A DNA stretch of 64,000 nucleotides from Cellvibrionales bacterium UBA4451 (GTDB lineage: Bacteria > Pseudomonadota > Gammaproteobacteria > Pseudomonadales > Porticoccaceae): assembly GCA_002390285.1 (NCBI GenBank), contig DGPB01000011.1, positions 173,522 through 237,521 on the forward strand, read 5' to 3'. Under the pieces are notes generated by a model that did not search any database, had not been told where the DNA came from, and was given only the letters and a program-made list of their open reading frames with translations. The translations under genes and the position numbers were made by a program. Shown one piece after another: positions 9,231 to 18,264 of this stretch (position 1 is its first letter; each line of letters begins with the position of its first letter).

Positions 9231-10895
9231 ATGGCCCAATACGTTTACACCATGAACCGCGTGGGGAAAGTTGTCCCACCCAAACGCGAAATTCTTAAAG
9301 ACATTTCATTGTCTTTTTTCCCCGGCGCAAAAATCGGCGTTCTCGGCCTCAATGGTGCGGGTAAATCCACACTACTGAAAATCATGGCGGGCCTCGACAC
9401 CGATATTCAGGGCGAAGCTCGCCCCATGCCTGGCATCAAAGTGGGCTATTTGCCACAGGAACCCCAGCTTGACCCTGAAAAAGATGTGCGCGGCAACGTG
9501 GAAGATGGCGTCCGCGAGGCAGTAGACGCTCTGAAAGAACTGGATCAGGTCTACGCTGACTATGCAGAACCTGATGCGGACTTTGATAAATTAGCCAAGC
9601 GTCAAGGACAACTGGAAAACATTATTGAGACGTGGGATGCCCATAACCTCAACCACACACTGGAAGTAGCTGCAGACGCCTTGCGCCTTCCACCCTGGGA
9701 TGCAGATGTCACCAAGCTGTCTGGTGGCGAAAAACGCCGGGTAGCACTCTGCCGCCTACTGCTATCCAAGCCCGATATGATTTTGCTGGATGAGCCCACC
9801 AACCACTTGGACGCTGAATCGGTATATTGGCTGGAAAAATTCCTCGAAGAATTCTCCGGCACCGTGGTGGCAGTGACTCACGATCGCTACTTCCTCGACA
9901 ATGTGGCCGGATGGATTTTAGAGCTGGACCGGGGACACGGCATTCCCTACGAAGGCAACTACACCAACTGGCTAGAAACCAAAGAACAGCGCCTTAATAT
10001 TGAGCAGAAGCAAGAAGATGCTCGCCTGAAAACCATCAGGCACGAACTCGAATGGGTGCGCCAGAACCCCAAAGGACGTCATGCTAAAAACAAAGCGCGT
10101 CTGGCACGGTTTGATGAGATGAACTCTCAAGACTTCCAAAGCCGCAATGAAACCAATGAGATCTATATCCCACCCGGCCCACGGCTAGGTGACAAAGTCA
10201 TTGAGTTTGATAATGTCAGTAAAAGTTTTGGTGACGAACTGCTGGTAGACAACCTGTCCTTCAGCATTCCCAAAGGCGCCATCGTCGGTATTGTGGGTGG
10301 TAACGGTGCCGGTAAATCCACCTTATTCAAAATGATTTCAGGCGCAGAGCAACCCGACAGCGGCACCATCACCATCGGCGAAACCGTCAACTTGGCCTTT
10401 GTAGAACAAAGTAGAGAAAGCCTGGACGACAGTAAAACCGTCTGGGAATCAGTCTCTGACGGGCAAGACAACCTCCAAATTGGTAATTATCAGGTCTCTT
10501 CTCGCGCCTTTGTAGGCCGCTTCAATTTCAAAGGCAGCGACCAGCAAAAACGTGTGGGAGAATTATCCGGCGGTGAGCGTGGCCGTTTACATCTGGCCAA
10601 CACCCTCAAACAAGGCGCCAATGTACTGTTACTGGATGAGCCGTCAAACGATCTGGATATTGAAACCCTACGCGCCCTGGAAGAAGCTATTCAAACCTTC
10701 CCCGGCTGCGTGATGGTGATCTCCCACGATCGCTGGTTCCTGGATAGGGTTGCCACTCATATTCTTGCTTACGAAGGCGACAGCGAAGTGGTGTTATTCG
10801 AAGGCGACTACACCGAATACCACGAAGACTTTATTAAGAGAAAAGGCCAAGATGCTCAACCTAAACGGGTGAAGTACAAACGGTTGAAGCATTGA
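9231..10895 (+). CDS. ettA: energy-dependent translational throttle protein EttA (ABC-F)
   Basis: Soluble ABC-F ATPase that binds the ribosomal E site and gates early elongation according to energy charge. 554 residues from ATG 9231 (MAQYVYTMNRVGK, the family's usual opening); 12 upstream in-frame bases are ignored. Two nucleotide-binding domains: first with GLNGAGKS, signature LSGGEKRRV and LLDEPTNHLD; second with GGNGAGKS, LSGGERGR and LLDEPSNDLD. The EttA-type arm insertion lies in domain 1 and the interdomain linker carries the basic segment RQNPKGRHAKNKARLARF. Length and order match EttA. A terminator follows 67 bp after the stop. Confidence 0.96.
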   Translation: MAQYVYTMNRVGKVVPPKREILKDISLSFFPGAKIGVLGLNGAGKSTLLKIMAGLDTDIQGEARPMPGIKVGYLPQEPQLDPEKDVRGNVEDGVREAVDALKELDQVYADYAEPDADFDKLAKRQGQLENIIETWDAHNLNHTLEVAADALRLPPWDADVTKLSGGEKRRVALCRLLLSKPDMILLDEPTNHLDAESVYWLEKFLEEFSGTVVAVTHDRYFLDNVAGWILELDRGHGIPYEGNYTNWLETKEQRLNIEQKQEDARLKTIRHELEWVRQNPKGRHAKNKARLARFDEMNSQDFQSRNETNEIYIPPGPRLGDKVIEFDNVSKSFGDELLVDNLSFSIPKGAIVGIVGGNGAGKSTLFKMISGAEQPDSGTITIGETVNLAFVEQSRESLDDSKTVWESVSDGQDNLQIGNYQVSSRAFVGRFNFKGSDQQKRVGELSGGERGRLHLANTLKQGANVLLLDEPSNDLDIETLRALEEAIQTFPGCVMVISHDRWFLDRVATHILAYEGDSEVVLFEGDYTEYHEDFIKRKGQDAQPKRVKYKRLKH

Positions 10896-10957
10896 TGTGA
10901 GAAAAGGACTTAATCACGCGTGCTCCTTTTACTGCCAATTATTCCTCTTCAAAAACT

Positions 10958-10987
10958 AAAAAGGCCGCCTAGCAAGGCGGCCTTTTT
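10958..10987. terminator. bidirectional rho-independent terminator
   Basis: An 8-bp GC-rich stem (GGCCGCCT / AGGCGGCC, 10963-10982) with a 4-nt loop is flanked by five A on the left and five T on the right, so it can terminate ettA on the plus strand and the convergent gene ending at 11009 on the minus strand. Confidence 0.9.
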
Positions 10988-11008
10988 ATAACGTCAAAAC
11001 CCTACATT

Positions 11009-11707
11009 CTATTTTTTTTTGGGAATATGCAAGGTAAGCGCTGAGCCATCCGAGGCCGCCCAAGCAAACCCTAGAGCATCCAGTTTCAGCATTTTATCCA
11101 AAGGAAGATAATTATAAAGTAAATCAGAGCGCTGCTTTATCACCCAAGAACCGAGCTCTAACTCATCTTCTGTTACATACTCATCAGGCACTAAACAATC
11201 GCCATTTTCTTCTTTATAGGCCTCAAGGGCTGAAAACGCTCTACTCCACGCATATTCCATAAGATCCCATACATAATCTAATGTACATAGTCGTTGATAC
11301 TTTTCTCTAGGGTAATTGCCCTCTGTGAGGCGCTGCGCTCTTGCCCACTCTCCAAGCTCGTAGTGTTCACCTGGAGTTGTATAATTTTCGGGCGGCAAGC
11401 TATGACCATGCTTTGCCCTGAAGGCTTGCAGCTCAGCAAACCCCTTTTCCCAATGCGGCTCACGCGGCTCCCACACAAATTCCAGAGCGTCGAGGCGCTG
11501 AATCTGGTCTTCTGAAAGGAGGCCATCAACTAAATCATTGCGCAGCCTAAGCAACCAAAACCCCAGAGCAAAGCCATCATAGGTAATCTGAAACTGAGGA
11601 ACTAAACAATTACCCTTCTCTGCTTTGTAAGCGGCCAGGTGCGCATAGGCGTCATCCCAGGGAGTTTCGGTAGTCTCTTGTAGTCTTGCCTTAAGATCTT
11701 TATACAT
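11009..11707 (-). CDS. stand-alone protein of three helicase-associated (HA) domains
   Basis: 232 residues made almost wholly of three helicase-associated repeats of about 68-72 residues (roughly 14-80, 83-152, 154-224). Each follows the pattern W..... L.AYK.E.G.CLVP .... LG.W....R ....... L..L.FVW; examples are YKAEKGNCLVP, FRAKHGHSLPP and YKEENGDCLVP. In other proteins such domains hang on DEAD-like helicases and probably bind nucleic acid; here no helicase core is present, so the function is unknown. Convergent with ettA and divergent from the YehS-like gene. No signal peptide or membrane segment. Confidence 0.8.
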   Translation of the reverse strand: MYKDLKARLQETTETPWDDAYAHLAAYKAEKGNCLVPQFQITYDGFALGFWLLRLRNDLVDGLLSEDQIQRLDALEFVWEPREPHWEKGFAELQAFRAKHGHSLPPENYTTPGEHYELGEWARAQRLTEGNYPREKYQRLCTLDYVWDLMEYAWSRAFSALEAYKEENGDCLVPDEYVTEDELELGSWVIKQRSDLLYNYLPLDKMLKLDALGFAWAASDGSALTLHIPKKK

Positions 11708-11999
11708 AATTAAGCATCTTTGTAGTTTTCTCTCAACTCATGCGTATAGGCTAACTTAACTATAGCATCAAGTTCTGGAAGGGTAGTTAAAAGGTTCCCA
11801 ATAGGCTCCCAATTTAACAGATTATAATGCCCTTAACGATGGTTTTTTGATCAAATTCTTTCTGGAATCATATGAAAATTACTCAAATAATTTTCCGGGT
11901 GAAGTAAACAAAGAGGCTAACATAGCACCCAACGCCTCCAAACCGACCAAGCAGCATGCTGTAGCAACCCAAATACAGCTTGAATCAGGACATATATAT

Positions 12000-12545
12000 A
12001 TGACTAACAACGATATCTTGCGCCGTATCCGCTATACCTTCAATTTTAGCGACTCAAAGATGATAGCCATATTTGGCTTGGCTGATCATCAGGTTTCTCG
12101 GGAGCAGATCAGTGATTTTTTAAAAAAAGAGGATGATCCTGACTATCAGAGCTGTAGCGATGCCCTGCTAGCGACCTTCCTTAACGGCTTAATCAATGAG
12201 AAACGGGGTAAAAAAGAAGGCGCCCAACCTGAACCAGAGAAGCGATTAACCAACAATATCATTTTCATGAAGTTAAAAATCGCATTAAACCTTAAAGCCG
12301 AAGATATCCTAGAAATCATGGGGTTAGTTGAATTTCGTCTAAGCCAGCACGAGTTAAGCGCGTTTTTCCGCAAGGCGGGCCATAAACACTACCGCGAATG
12401 CAAAGATCAGGTTTTACGTAACTTTCTTAAGGGTCTGCAGCTTAAATATCGCGAAGACTCGAAGCCAGATGTCGATCAACCAAAAGCAGGTTTCGTGTGG
12501 AACCCTCTTCCCGGCGACAAGGTCGCCTCGGATGAGGATGAATAA
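12000..12545 (+). CDS. yehS: YehS-like DUF1456 protein
   Basis: 181 residues with two copies of the DUF1456 unit: MTNNDILRRIRYTFNFSD ... VSREQISDFLKKEDDPDY (about 1-60) and LTNNIIFMKLKIALNLKAED ... LSQHELSAFFRKAGHKHY (about 78-145). The family, including E. coli YehS, has no established function. I start at ATG 12000 because the family begins MTNNDILR and an AGGA sits 9 bp upstream; the same frame runs open upstream to 11847 without family-like sequence. The C-terminal tail after about residue 150 is a low-complexity extension beyond the usual 156 residues. Followed by the cold-shock gene. Confidence 0.85.
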   Translation: MTNNDILRRIRYTFNFSDSKMIAIFGLADHQVSREQISDFLKKEDDPDYQSCSDALLATFLNGLINEKRGKKEGAQPEPEKRLTNNIIFMKLKIALNLKAEDILEIMGLVEFRLSQHELSAFFRKAGHKHYRECKDQVLRNFLKGLQLKYREDSKPDVDQPKAGFVWNPLPGDKVASDEDE

Positions 12546-12608
12546 AAACTATCAATAGGCGTATATTTTGGCATTAAGTAGTGATTATCCGTTATCATCT
12601 GAATGCAG

Positions 12609-12614
12609 TATAAT
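12609..12614 (+). promoter_or_regulatory. perfect -10 hexamer upstream of cold-shock gene
   Basis: A consensus TATAAT lies 37 bp before the cold-shock start codon. No good -35 is found at 17 bp spacing, so assignment rests on the -10 and position alone. Confidence 0.4.
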
Positions 12615-12650
12615 GCGACAGCTAAACACAATAAAACTAAAGAGAAGACT

Positions 12651-12857
12651 ATGAGCAAAGGTACAGTAAAGTGGTTCAATGCGGATAAAGGTTTCGGCTT
12701 CATTACTCCAGAAGACGGTGGTAAAGACCTATTTGTACACCATTCAGAAATCAAGAATGGCGGCGGTTATGCAACACTGAATGACGGCCAAGCAGTAGAG
12801 TTTGAAGTAGGCGAAGGTCAAAAAGGCCCATGCGCCAACAATGTTGTGCCTGTTTGA
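12651..12857 (+). CDS. cold-shock domain protein (CspA family)
   Basis: 68-residue OB-fold RNA/DNA-binding protein. Starts at ATG 12651 ([18 protein letters not shown]), with RNP1 KGFGFI and RNP2 DLFVHHS motifs, and ends ANNVVPV. Length is typical. Possible roles are RNA chaperoning at low temperature or general stress; paralogues cannot be told apart from sequence alone. A 16-residue upstream in-frame extension is 5' UTR. A strong hairpin terminator follows 40 bp downstream. Confidence 0.95.
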   Translation: MSKGTVKWFNADKGFGFITPEDGGKDLFVHHSEIKNGGGYATLNDGQAVEFEVGEGQKGPCANNVVPV

Positions 12858-12896
12858 TTTCATAGAACGCGCTAACAACTAGAAACATATAAAGCT

Positions 12897-12937
12897 CCAA
12901 TCAGCCGACCTTTAAGGTGCCGGCTGATTGGATTTTT
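12897..12937 (+). terminator. rho-independent terminator of the cold-shock gene
   Basis: An 11-bp perfect stem, CCAATCAGCCG (12897-12907) with CGGCTGATTGG (12921-12931), is followed by a five-T run (12933-12937). Position directly after the csp stop codon and T run on the plus strand fit an intrinsic terminator. Confidence 0.88.
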
Positions 12938-13000
12938 ATGCCTAAAAATAAGGTGGAATTACGTTAGAACAGAAAAGCTTAAGGTTAACCGCCATCAATT

Positions 13001-14491
13001 TTACTTGTCACCGCCACCTTTGGTTAACATCGCCACAGCCTCACCCCAGCCCGCATAAAGTTTTTCGCGCTGCGATACATCCATCTTTGGCTTGTAGATT
13101 TTTTCTGCCCTCCAACTCTCGGCGACCTCCTCTACGCTGCTGAAAACGCCAACCTGAACTCCCGCCAGCGCTGCAGCGCCCCAAGCCGCTGCCTCAGTCA
13201 CTTTAGGTACTTCAATTGAAAAACCCAGCATGTCGGCCAAAAACTGACAAATAAACTTATTGGCAACCAACCCCCCGTCAGCACGGATAACATCTGGATC
13301 ATGCTCGCTATCAGCCCGCATCGCCCCCATAAGGTCGAGGGTTTGGTACGCCTGCGCTTCAAGCGCGGCACGAACAATATGAGCCTGAGTACTTTCGCGT
13401 GACAAGCCCATAATCATGGCCTTGGCATGGGGGCACCAATAGGGTGCGCCGAGCCCCGTAAAGGCCGGCACAAAATAAACTTCGTTGCTGTCTTTTACGG
13501 AAATGGCGAGCGCTTCACTTTCACTGGCATGAGAAAATAACCCCAAGCCATCACGGAGCCACTGAATTGCTGCGCCCGCAGCAAAGATAGAGCCCTCGAT
13601 GGCATAGGTCATCTTTCCATCAATACGGTAAGCCGCTGTGGTGAGCAGCCGATTTTTTGATTGCTTGAACTCCGCCCCAATGTTCATCAACGCAAAACAA
13701 CCTGTGCCATAGGTGGATTTAACCATACCGGGCTTCAAGCAACCCTGACCTATCAACGCAGCTTGCTGATCCCCCGCCATGCCACTAATGGGAATGGCTA
13801 CGCCCAAAACACGCTCATCTGTTATGCCAAATGCTGAGATATTATCTTTAACTTCCGGTAACAGGCTGACTGGAATATTGAACAGCGCTAGCAGCGCGGT
13901 ATCCCACTGCTGCTCCACGATGTTATAGAGCATGGTGCGCGAGGCATTGGTCGCATCAGTGGCATGCACCGCACCCCCGGTAAGTTTCCAGAGCAAGTAG
14001 CAATCTACGGTGCCAAACGCCAGCTCTCCGGCCTCAGCACGGGCCCTTACACCGGGGACATTATCGAGTATCCATACAAGTTTAGTAGCGGAGAAATAAG
14101 GATCGAGCAGCAGCCCTGTTTTGCTGGCGATAACTGGCTCATGCCCCTGGTTTTTCAGGACCTTGCATAACTCTGCCGTGCGTCGGTCTTGCCAGACAAT
14201 CGCGTTATAAACTGACTCTCCGGTTTTTCGATCCCAGACAATGGTTGTTTCACGCTGATTGGTAATGCCGATAGCAACTGGTCTTTGTGCCGCCTGATTT
14301 AACATTTTCGTGCAGCAGTCACGAACATCATTCCACATATCATCTGGCCGCTGCTCTACCCAGCCTTTCTGTGGGTAATACAACGGTAACTCTTTTTGCT
14401 GTATATCGAGAACCTCGCCAGCTTGTGAGAACAAAATAGCGCGCGAGCTTGTTGTGCCCTGATCAATCGCAAGAAGTGTTGGATTACCCAT
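13001..14491 (-). CDS. glpK: glycerol kinase
   Basis: FGGY-family kinase phosphorylating glycerol to sn-glycerol 3-phosphate. 496 residues, normal length. ASKHA signatures: LLAIDQGTTSSRAILF at the N-terminus, NQRETTIVWDR, GMAGDQQAALIGQ, TYGTGCFALMN and, in the C-terminal half, ADGGLVANKFICQF. No glpF transporter, glpD dehydrogenase or glpR regulator is adjacent, so the gene stands alone between the cold-shock gene and a secreted repeat protein. Start MGNPTLLAIDQG is well supported. Confidence 0.96.
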   Translation of the reverse strand: MGNPTLLAIDQGTTSSRAILFSQAGEVLDIQQKELPLYYPQKGWVEQRPDDMWNDVRDCCTKMLNQAAQRPVAIGITNQRETTIVWDRKTGESVYNAIVWQDRRTAELCKVLKNQGHEPVIASKTGLLLDPYFSATKLVWILDNVPGVRARAEAGELAFGTVDCYLLWKLTGGAVHATDATNASRTMLYNIVEQQWDTALLALFNIPVSLLPEVKDNISAFGITDERVLGVAIPISGMAGDQQAALIGQGCLKPGMVKSTYGTGCFALMNIGAEFKQSKNRLLTTAAYRIDGKMTYAIEGSIFAAGAAIQWLRDGLGLFSHASESEALAISVKDSNEVYFVPAFTGLGAPYWCPHAKAMIMGLSRESTQAHIVRAALEAQAYQTLDLMGAMRADSEHDPDVIRADGGLVANKFICQFLADMLGFSIEVPKVTEAAAWGAAALAGVQVGVFSSVEEVAESWRAEKIYKPKMDVSQREKLYAGWGEAVAMLTKGGGDK

Positions 14492-14697
14492 AGAGCCCCC
14501 GCCTTGATTTTCTGCCGCTTCAACATTAAAGATTCAAAGTATAACCAAGCACCAAAAACGCTTCTGGCACCAATGGGTAATACTACTCAGCGGTTGTTCA
14601 TTTTTATTTTTAATAGAGTTGATGGCCGCCACGTCAACCATTACGTCAATTCTGCGTTCTATACCCCACGAACAACACAATAAAGAGGTAGAACACC

Positions 14698-15207
14698 ATG
14701 AAACTGAACATATCTCTACTGACTATCTTAACCGCAGTATTAGTCACACCTACATTTTCCCTAGCCGACGATCGCGACCATAAGGATAGAAATATTCATG
14801 GAAGAGACACCTATACACAATACGCCTATTCCAAAAATTTCCGAGACATAAGTTTCCATCACGGAGCGCGCCACCTAGATCGAGCAGGCAACCGGATTGA
14901 TCGACGACTAGATCGCAAGGGCGAGCACATCAATCACAAGTTAGACCAAGCGGCGCATCGCGCCTGGTTGAGGGGTGATTACCGTCAAGCACGTCGATTG
15001 GATCAAAAAGGGAACCGAATTGAACGCTACTTTGACCGCAAAGGTGACAAGATCAACCGTAAGCTGAATCACAGGGCATACCGAACTGACTACTACTCCA
15101 GCCAACAGCATGCACAAAATTATCGCCACCATAAGGACAGGAATGACCGAGACTACGACAGAATCAGGGATGCTAATTACCATAGAGGCCAGAAACACCA
15201 TAGTTAA
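14698..15207 (+). CDS. secreted charged repeat protein of unknown function
   Basis: 169 residues with a clear Sec signal peptide (MKLNISLLTILTAVLVTPTFSLA, cleaved about residue 23), preceded by AGAGG at normal spacing. The mature part is very rich in D, R, H, K and contains an internal duplication: RRLDRKGEHINHKLDQAAHRA (about 64-84) and RYFDRKGDKINRKLNHRAYR (about 107-126), each preceded by a LDxxGNRI block. The alternation of Asp/Arg/His could mean a coiled, metal- or polyanion-binding periplasmic protein, but no family is recognised. The His-rich C-terminal tail is low complexity. Monocistronic in appearance; ends 170 bp before lemA. Confidence 0.75.
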   Translation: MKLNISLLTILTAVLVTPTFSLADDRDHKDRNIHGRDTYTQYAYSKNFRDISFHHGARHLDRAGNRIDRRLDRKGEHINHKLDQAAHRAWLRGDYRQARRLDQKGNRIERYFDRKGDKINRKLNHRAYRTDYYSSQQHAQNYRHHKDRNDRDYDRIRDANYHRGQKHHS

Positions 15208-15377
15208 CCTCACACACTCCCCACACAGCCGACCCACATGGATGTGGGCCCACAAACTATCCACACACTTGCCATTTATCTCCCATTACCTTCCCTTGTC
15301 GGCAACTACCTTCACCCTCTTGTTCGACTAGTCCAAAGCGCCTATTCTTCCATTGTCTGCTCGAAAAGGATGACTCA

Positions 15378-15953
15378 ATGACAATCTCTACGTTTATTCT
15401 GCTCGGCTTGGTTGTATTACTGGCCGGCTATGGCATTACTCTCTACAACAACCTCGTTGCGCTAAAACACCGGGCAACACAAGCTTGGTCAAATATTGAT
15501 GTTCTGCTGAAGCAACGCCATGATGAGTTACCCAAGCTGGTCGAAACCTGTAAGCAGTACATGCAATACGAGCAGGAAACACTGCAAAAGGTCATCAATG
15601 CCCGCAGTATGGTTTCCAATGCCGCTCAAAATCAGGACCTTGGCGCTCTTGGCGTTGCTGAAACAGCATTACGCAGCGGTCTTGGTCGTTTATTTGCCTT
15701 GGCGGAGGACTACCCAGAGCTCCGAGCCAACCAATCATTTCAAAATTTACAGACCCGTATTTCCGACCTGGAAAACAGTATTGCCGACCGACGTGAGCTG
15801 TATAACGATGTGGTCAATATGAACAACATCCGCATCGAACAGATCCCCGATGTCTTCATTGCGAATTTCTTCAAGTTTGGGGCCTATGAACTACTGGAGT
15901 TTGCCGAAGAAGAAACGGCTGATGTGGATATAAAAGGGCTCTTTGACTCTTGA
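15378..15953 (+). CDS. lemA: LemA family protein
   Basis: 191 residues: one N-terminal membrane anchor (about residues 4-24), then the helical LemA domain beginning YNNLVALKHRATQAWSNIDVLLKQRHDELP and including FQNLQTRISDLENSIADRRELYNDVVNMNN. The family is membrane-bound with the helical bundle probably outside the cytoplasm; its function is poorly known. AAGGA lies just before ATG 15378. Directly followed (45 bp) by a GIDE-domain membrane protein, a pairing often seen for LemA, so the two likely act together at the envelope. Confidence 0.93.
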   Translation: MTISTFILLGLVVLLAGYGITLYNNLVALKHRATQAWSNIDVLLKQRHDELPKLVETCKQYMQYEQETLQKVINARSMVSNAAQNQDLGALGVAETALRSGLGRLFALAEDYPELRANQSFQNLQTRISDLENSIADRRELYNDVVNMNNIRIEQIPDVFIANFFKFGAYELLEFAEEETADVDIKGLFDS

Positions 15954-15998
15954 TGGTTAATTCCTGATATGCCTTTAGCCTAATCCAGAAACAACGTT

Positions 15999-16982
15999 AT
16001 GTTATCTACCGATATCGCCACTCTGTTCTGTCGCGAGTGTGTTCACAGCATGCCAGCATGGGACCTCTACATTTGGCTGGCACTGACCATTGGTGGAACC
16101 CTTGTATGCTTGAACCGCAGCCATCATAAATTCAAGCGAGCTCGACTGATCGAAGATATGCCCACCTCCAGAATAAGCTCTGCCAGCCAGGGTTATACGG
16201 AGCTTGTGGGCGTTGCAGAACTTCATGGCAACCCTCAACTGGCCCCTCTCAGCAATACCCTCTGCCTATGGTGGCGCTATACCATTGAGAAATACCAAAG
16301 CACCGGAAAATCCAGCCACTGGGTTACAGTAGAAAAACGTGCCTGTAGCCAACCTTTTTATCTAAAAGATGCCACGGGTATTTGTCGGGTTGATCATGAG
16401 AGCGCAGAAATCAGCTGCCTCCACCGCCACATCTGGCACGGCAATACCCGACGCCCCATTGGCACGTATAAAGTCCCAAACAGTACTCGAAGTAGTGGCT
16501 TTTTATCACTTGCCGCCACCCACCTATCTTTTGGCAGTCGTTACCGCTTCACCGAGCATATGATTATGGACGGCGACCCACTCTACACTCTGGGACACTT
16601 TGAAACTGACAGCGGCGGTTTACGAACTTTTACACCCAAGCAACTCATCGGTAATGTGCTCAGTGAATGGAAACAAGATTTTTCCAAGCTACTTGCTCGC
16701 TTTGACAAAAATAGCGATGGTGAACTGGACCTAAAAGAATGGAAAATTGTACGCGATGCAGCCTTGAAAGAAGCCAGACTCGGACAAATAGAACAATCCC
16801 AACAACCAGCAGAGCATGTGCTTACCCAACCACAACATCAGGGACTTCCGTTTATTATTGGCGGCCAAGAACAGCGACAACTTAGCAAGCGCTTCCGCCG
16901 TAGTGCACTTTTTTATTCGCTCGGGTTTATGCTTATAGGGTCGCTAGCCAGTTGGTTAGTCAGCAGCCGACTGGGCTTTTAG
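15999..16982 (+). CDS. GIDE-domain membrane protein with an EF-hand loop
   Basis: 327 residues: membrane segment about 21-39, a GIDE-like domain (E3-ligase-associated fold found next to LemA, about 66-215, with GYTELVGVAELHG, WWRYTIEKYQ and RYRFTEHMIMDGDPLYTLG), then a perfect calcium-binding EF-hand loop at 236-247 (D-x-N-x-D-G-x-x-D-x-x-E), a Gln-rich stretch, and a C-terminal membrane segment about 303-321. No RING finger or ubiquitin machinery is implied; in bacteria the GIDE domain is of unknown function. The EF-hand insertion suggests calcium sensing at the membrane, which is inference. Confidence 0.8.
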   Translation: MLSTDIATLFCRECVHSMPAWDLYIWLALTIGGTLVCLNRSHHKFKRARLIEDMPTSRISSASQGYTELVGVAELHGNPQLAPLSNTLCLWWRYTIEKYQSTGKSSHWVTVEKRACSQPFYLKDATGICRVDHESAEISCLHRHIWHGNTRRPIGTYKVPNSTRSSGFLSLAATHLSFGSRYRFTEHMIMDGDPLYTLGHFETDSGGLRTFTPKQLIGNVLSEWKQDFSKLLARFDKNSDGELDLKEWKIVRDAALKEARLGQIEQSQQPAEHVLTQPQHQGLPFIIGGQEQRQLSKRFRRSALFYSLGFMLIGSLASWLVSSRLGF

Positions 16983-17008
16983 ATAACAGAGCCTCGGCGG
17001 TGATGCCC

Positions 17009-17032
17009 AGGCACAGGCACAGGCACAGGCAC
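17009..17032. repeat. AGGCAC hexamer repeated four times
   Basis: Four exact tandem AGGCAC units lie 26 bp past the GIDE gene stop, in the convergent gap before the cupin gene. Non-coding simple repeat; copy number may vary between strains. Confidence 0.9.
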
Positions 17033-17063
17033 AAAATAATGTTGAAAACGTAAACTCTTTTCT

Positions 17064-17384
17064 CTACTGGTAAAACACTGCCAACCAAATTGTTTCTGCA
17101 TCAGGGTCAGTCCAGGCCACGCGGTGTTTTTTGTGGGCGGGAATATTCACATAGTCTCCAGCAGCTAATGCCAACTGCTCACCGCCCTCAAACTCCAGTG
17201 CACCAGCACCCTGCAGAACCAGCACCCACTCGCTCTCATCTTGGTCATACCAATTATTACCGAGCGAATCATGCCCTTTTGAAACAATTCGCTCAATACG
17301 AACATGCACCGAAGAGAGTATCTCCTCAATAACCTCACCAGGAATCTCAGCTGGAATATTTGATAATAAATTTTCTTTTTTCAT
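17064..17384 (-). CDS. small cupin-domain protein
   Basis: 106-residue single-domain cupin. The core runs WVLVLQGAGALEFEGGEQLALAAGDYVNIPAHKKHRV in pieces that match cupin motifs 1 and 2 (GDYVNIPAHKKHRV for the second), ending in the strand ETIWLAVFY. Motif 1 lacks the usual two histidines, so metal binding is doubtful. Similar short cupins are annotated only as hypothetical. Separated by about 50 bp from the SPOR lipoprotein gene upstream on the same strand, so possibly co-transcribed. Confidence 0.8.
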   Translation of the reverse strand: MKKENLLSNIPAEIPGEVIEEILSSVHVRIERIVSKGHDSLGNNWYDQDESEWVLVLQGAGALEFEGGEQLALAAGDYVNIPAHKKHRVAWTDPDAETIWLAVFYQ

Positions 17385-17431
17385 CCTGATCGAAGAGCCT
17401 CATTCAATAGGCAACTGAGATGATATCCCTA

Positions 17432-18226
17432 CTAGGACTCTACTCTTTCGCCGCCGTCTTGTCGGGATAGCAAAGGGCGAACCAAAGGCTCAACCTTCGG
17501 ATAGTTTACCGCCTGCTGTTCCCAGGCTTGCAGAGCTTCCACCGGGGTTTCAAATTCACCCCAAGTAAGTAAATGCCAGACTTGGTCATCGCTCTTGGTT
17601 TGAACATGGCTTACGGATAAATCCTCAAGATGGTTCTCACCGATGAAACTTTTTAGCTGACTTTCGGTTCGAAAGGCCCCTAACTGTACGGTAAAACCAG
17701 ACGGTGAAGATGGCATCGCCCGATCCGACTCTAAGAGCTTGTCACTTGCCACTATTGCTGTTTCCGTATTTTCCTCTACCACCTCTCCGATGGCATGCAT
17801 CTCAGAATTAGCACTCACGGGATAAGCCGAGACACGTGACACGGGTTCTGGCTGCCTCGGAGGTAATTTCTTAAGATTGCTTCGGCGGCTTTCTGAGCCC
17901 GGCACATCTATAGCTACCGCAGTATTAGTTAGCGTGGGAAGTTGCTGGCGCCATTTCTGACTCGGAAAACCAGCAACAACTAGGTCTTCCTTTTCAGGAT
18001 CCACCCCTTCTTGCGAAGAGGGCGCTGAGATCGCTTTTGTTTTGGCAATAGAGTCATCTACAGGAAGACCATCCTTTATTGTGCGCTGCTGACACGTCCA
18101 GTCATCGCTTCTTTTATCCCCCGAACAGTGCCACCCAATATACGAGCCCTCTTCTTCGTTCGTGGCACAACCAAACGTGCACGAAATAACTATCAGCAGC
18201 AAACCAAACCCCAAACGCTTTATCAC
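17432..18226 (-). CDS. putative lipoprotein with C-terminal SPOR domain
   Basis: 264 residues from GTG 18226 (GAGGG 6-7 bp upstream). N-terminus has a lipoprotein-type signal (MIKRLGFGLLLIVISCTFGC, lipid-modified Cys20 proposed). A long disordered, Ser/Pro/Glu-rich middle leads to a SPOR peptidoglycan-binding domain (about 172-255): GFTVQLGAFRTESQLKSFI ... WHLLTWGEFETPVEALQAWEQ. SPOR domains bind denuded glycan strands at division septa. The role is therefore probably in envelope or septal remodelling; specific partner unknown. Followed by the cupin gene on the same strand. Confidence 0.8.
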   Translation of the reverse strand: MIKRLGFGLLLIVISCTFGCATNEEEGSYIGWHCSGDKRSDDWTCQQRTIKDGLPVDDSIAKTKAISAPSSQEGVDPEKEDLVVAGFPSQKWRQQLPTLTNTAVAIDVPGSESRRSNLKKLPPRQPEPVSRVSAYPVSANSEMHAIGEVVEENTETAIVASDKLLESDRAMPSSPSGFTVQLGAFRTESQLKSFIGENHLEDLSVSHVQTKSDDQVWHLLTWGEFETPVEALQAWEQQAVNYPKVEPLVRPLLSRQDGGERVES

Positions 18227-18264
18227 AACTGACCCTCGCTGATTACATCTCGATAATAGATACG

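Noticed and set aside
17009..17032. AGGCAC repeats as phase-variation switch
   Set aside because: They lie after the stop codon in a convergent gap, and hexamer changes would not shift any frame.
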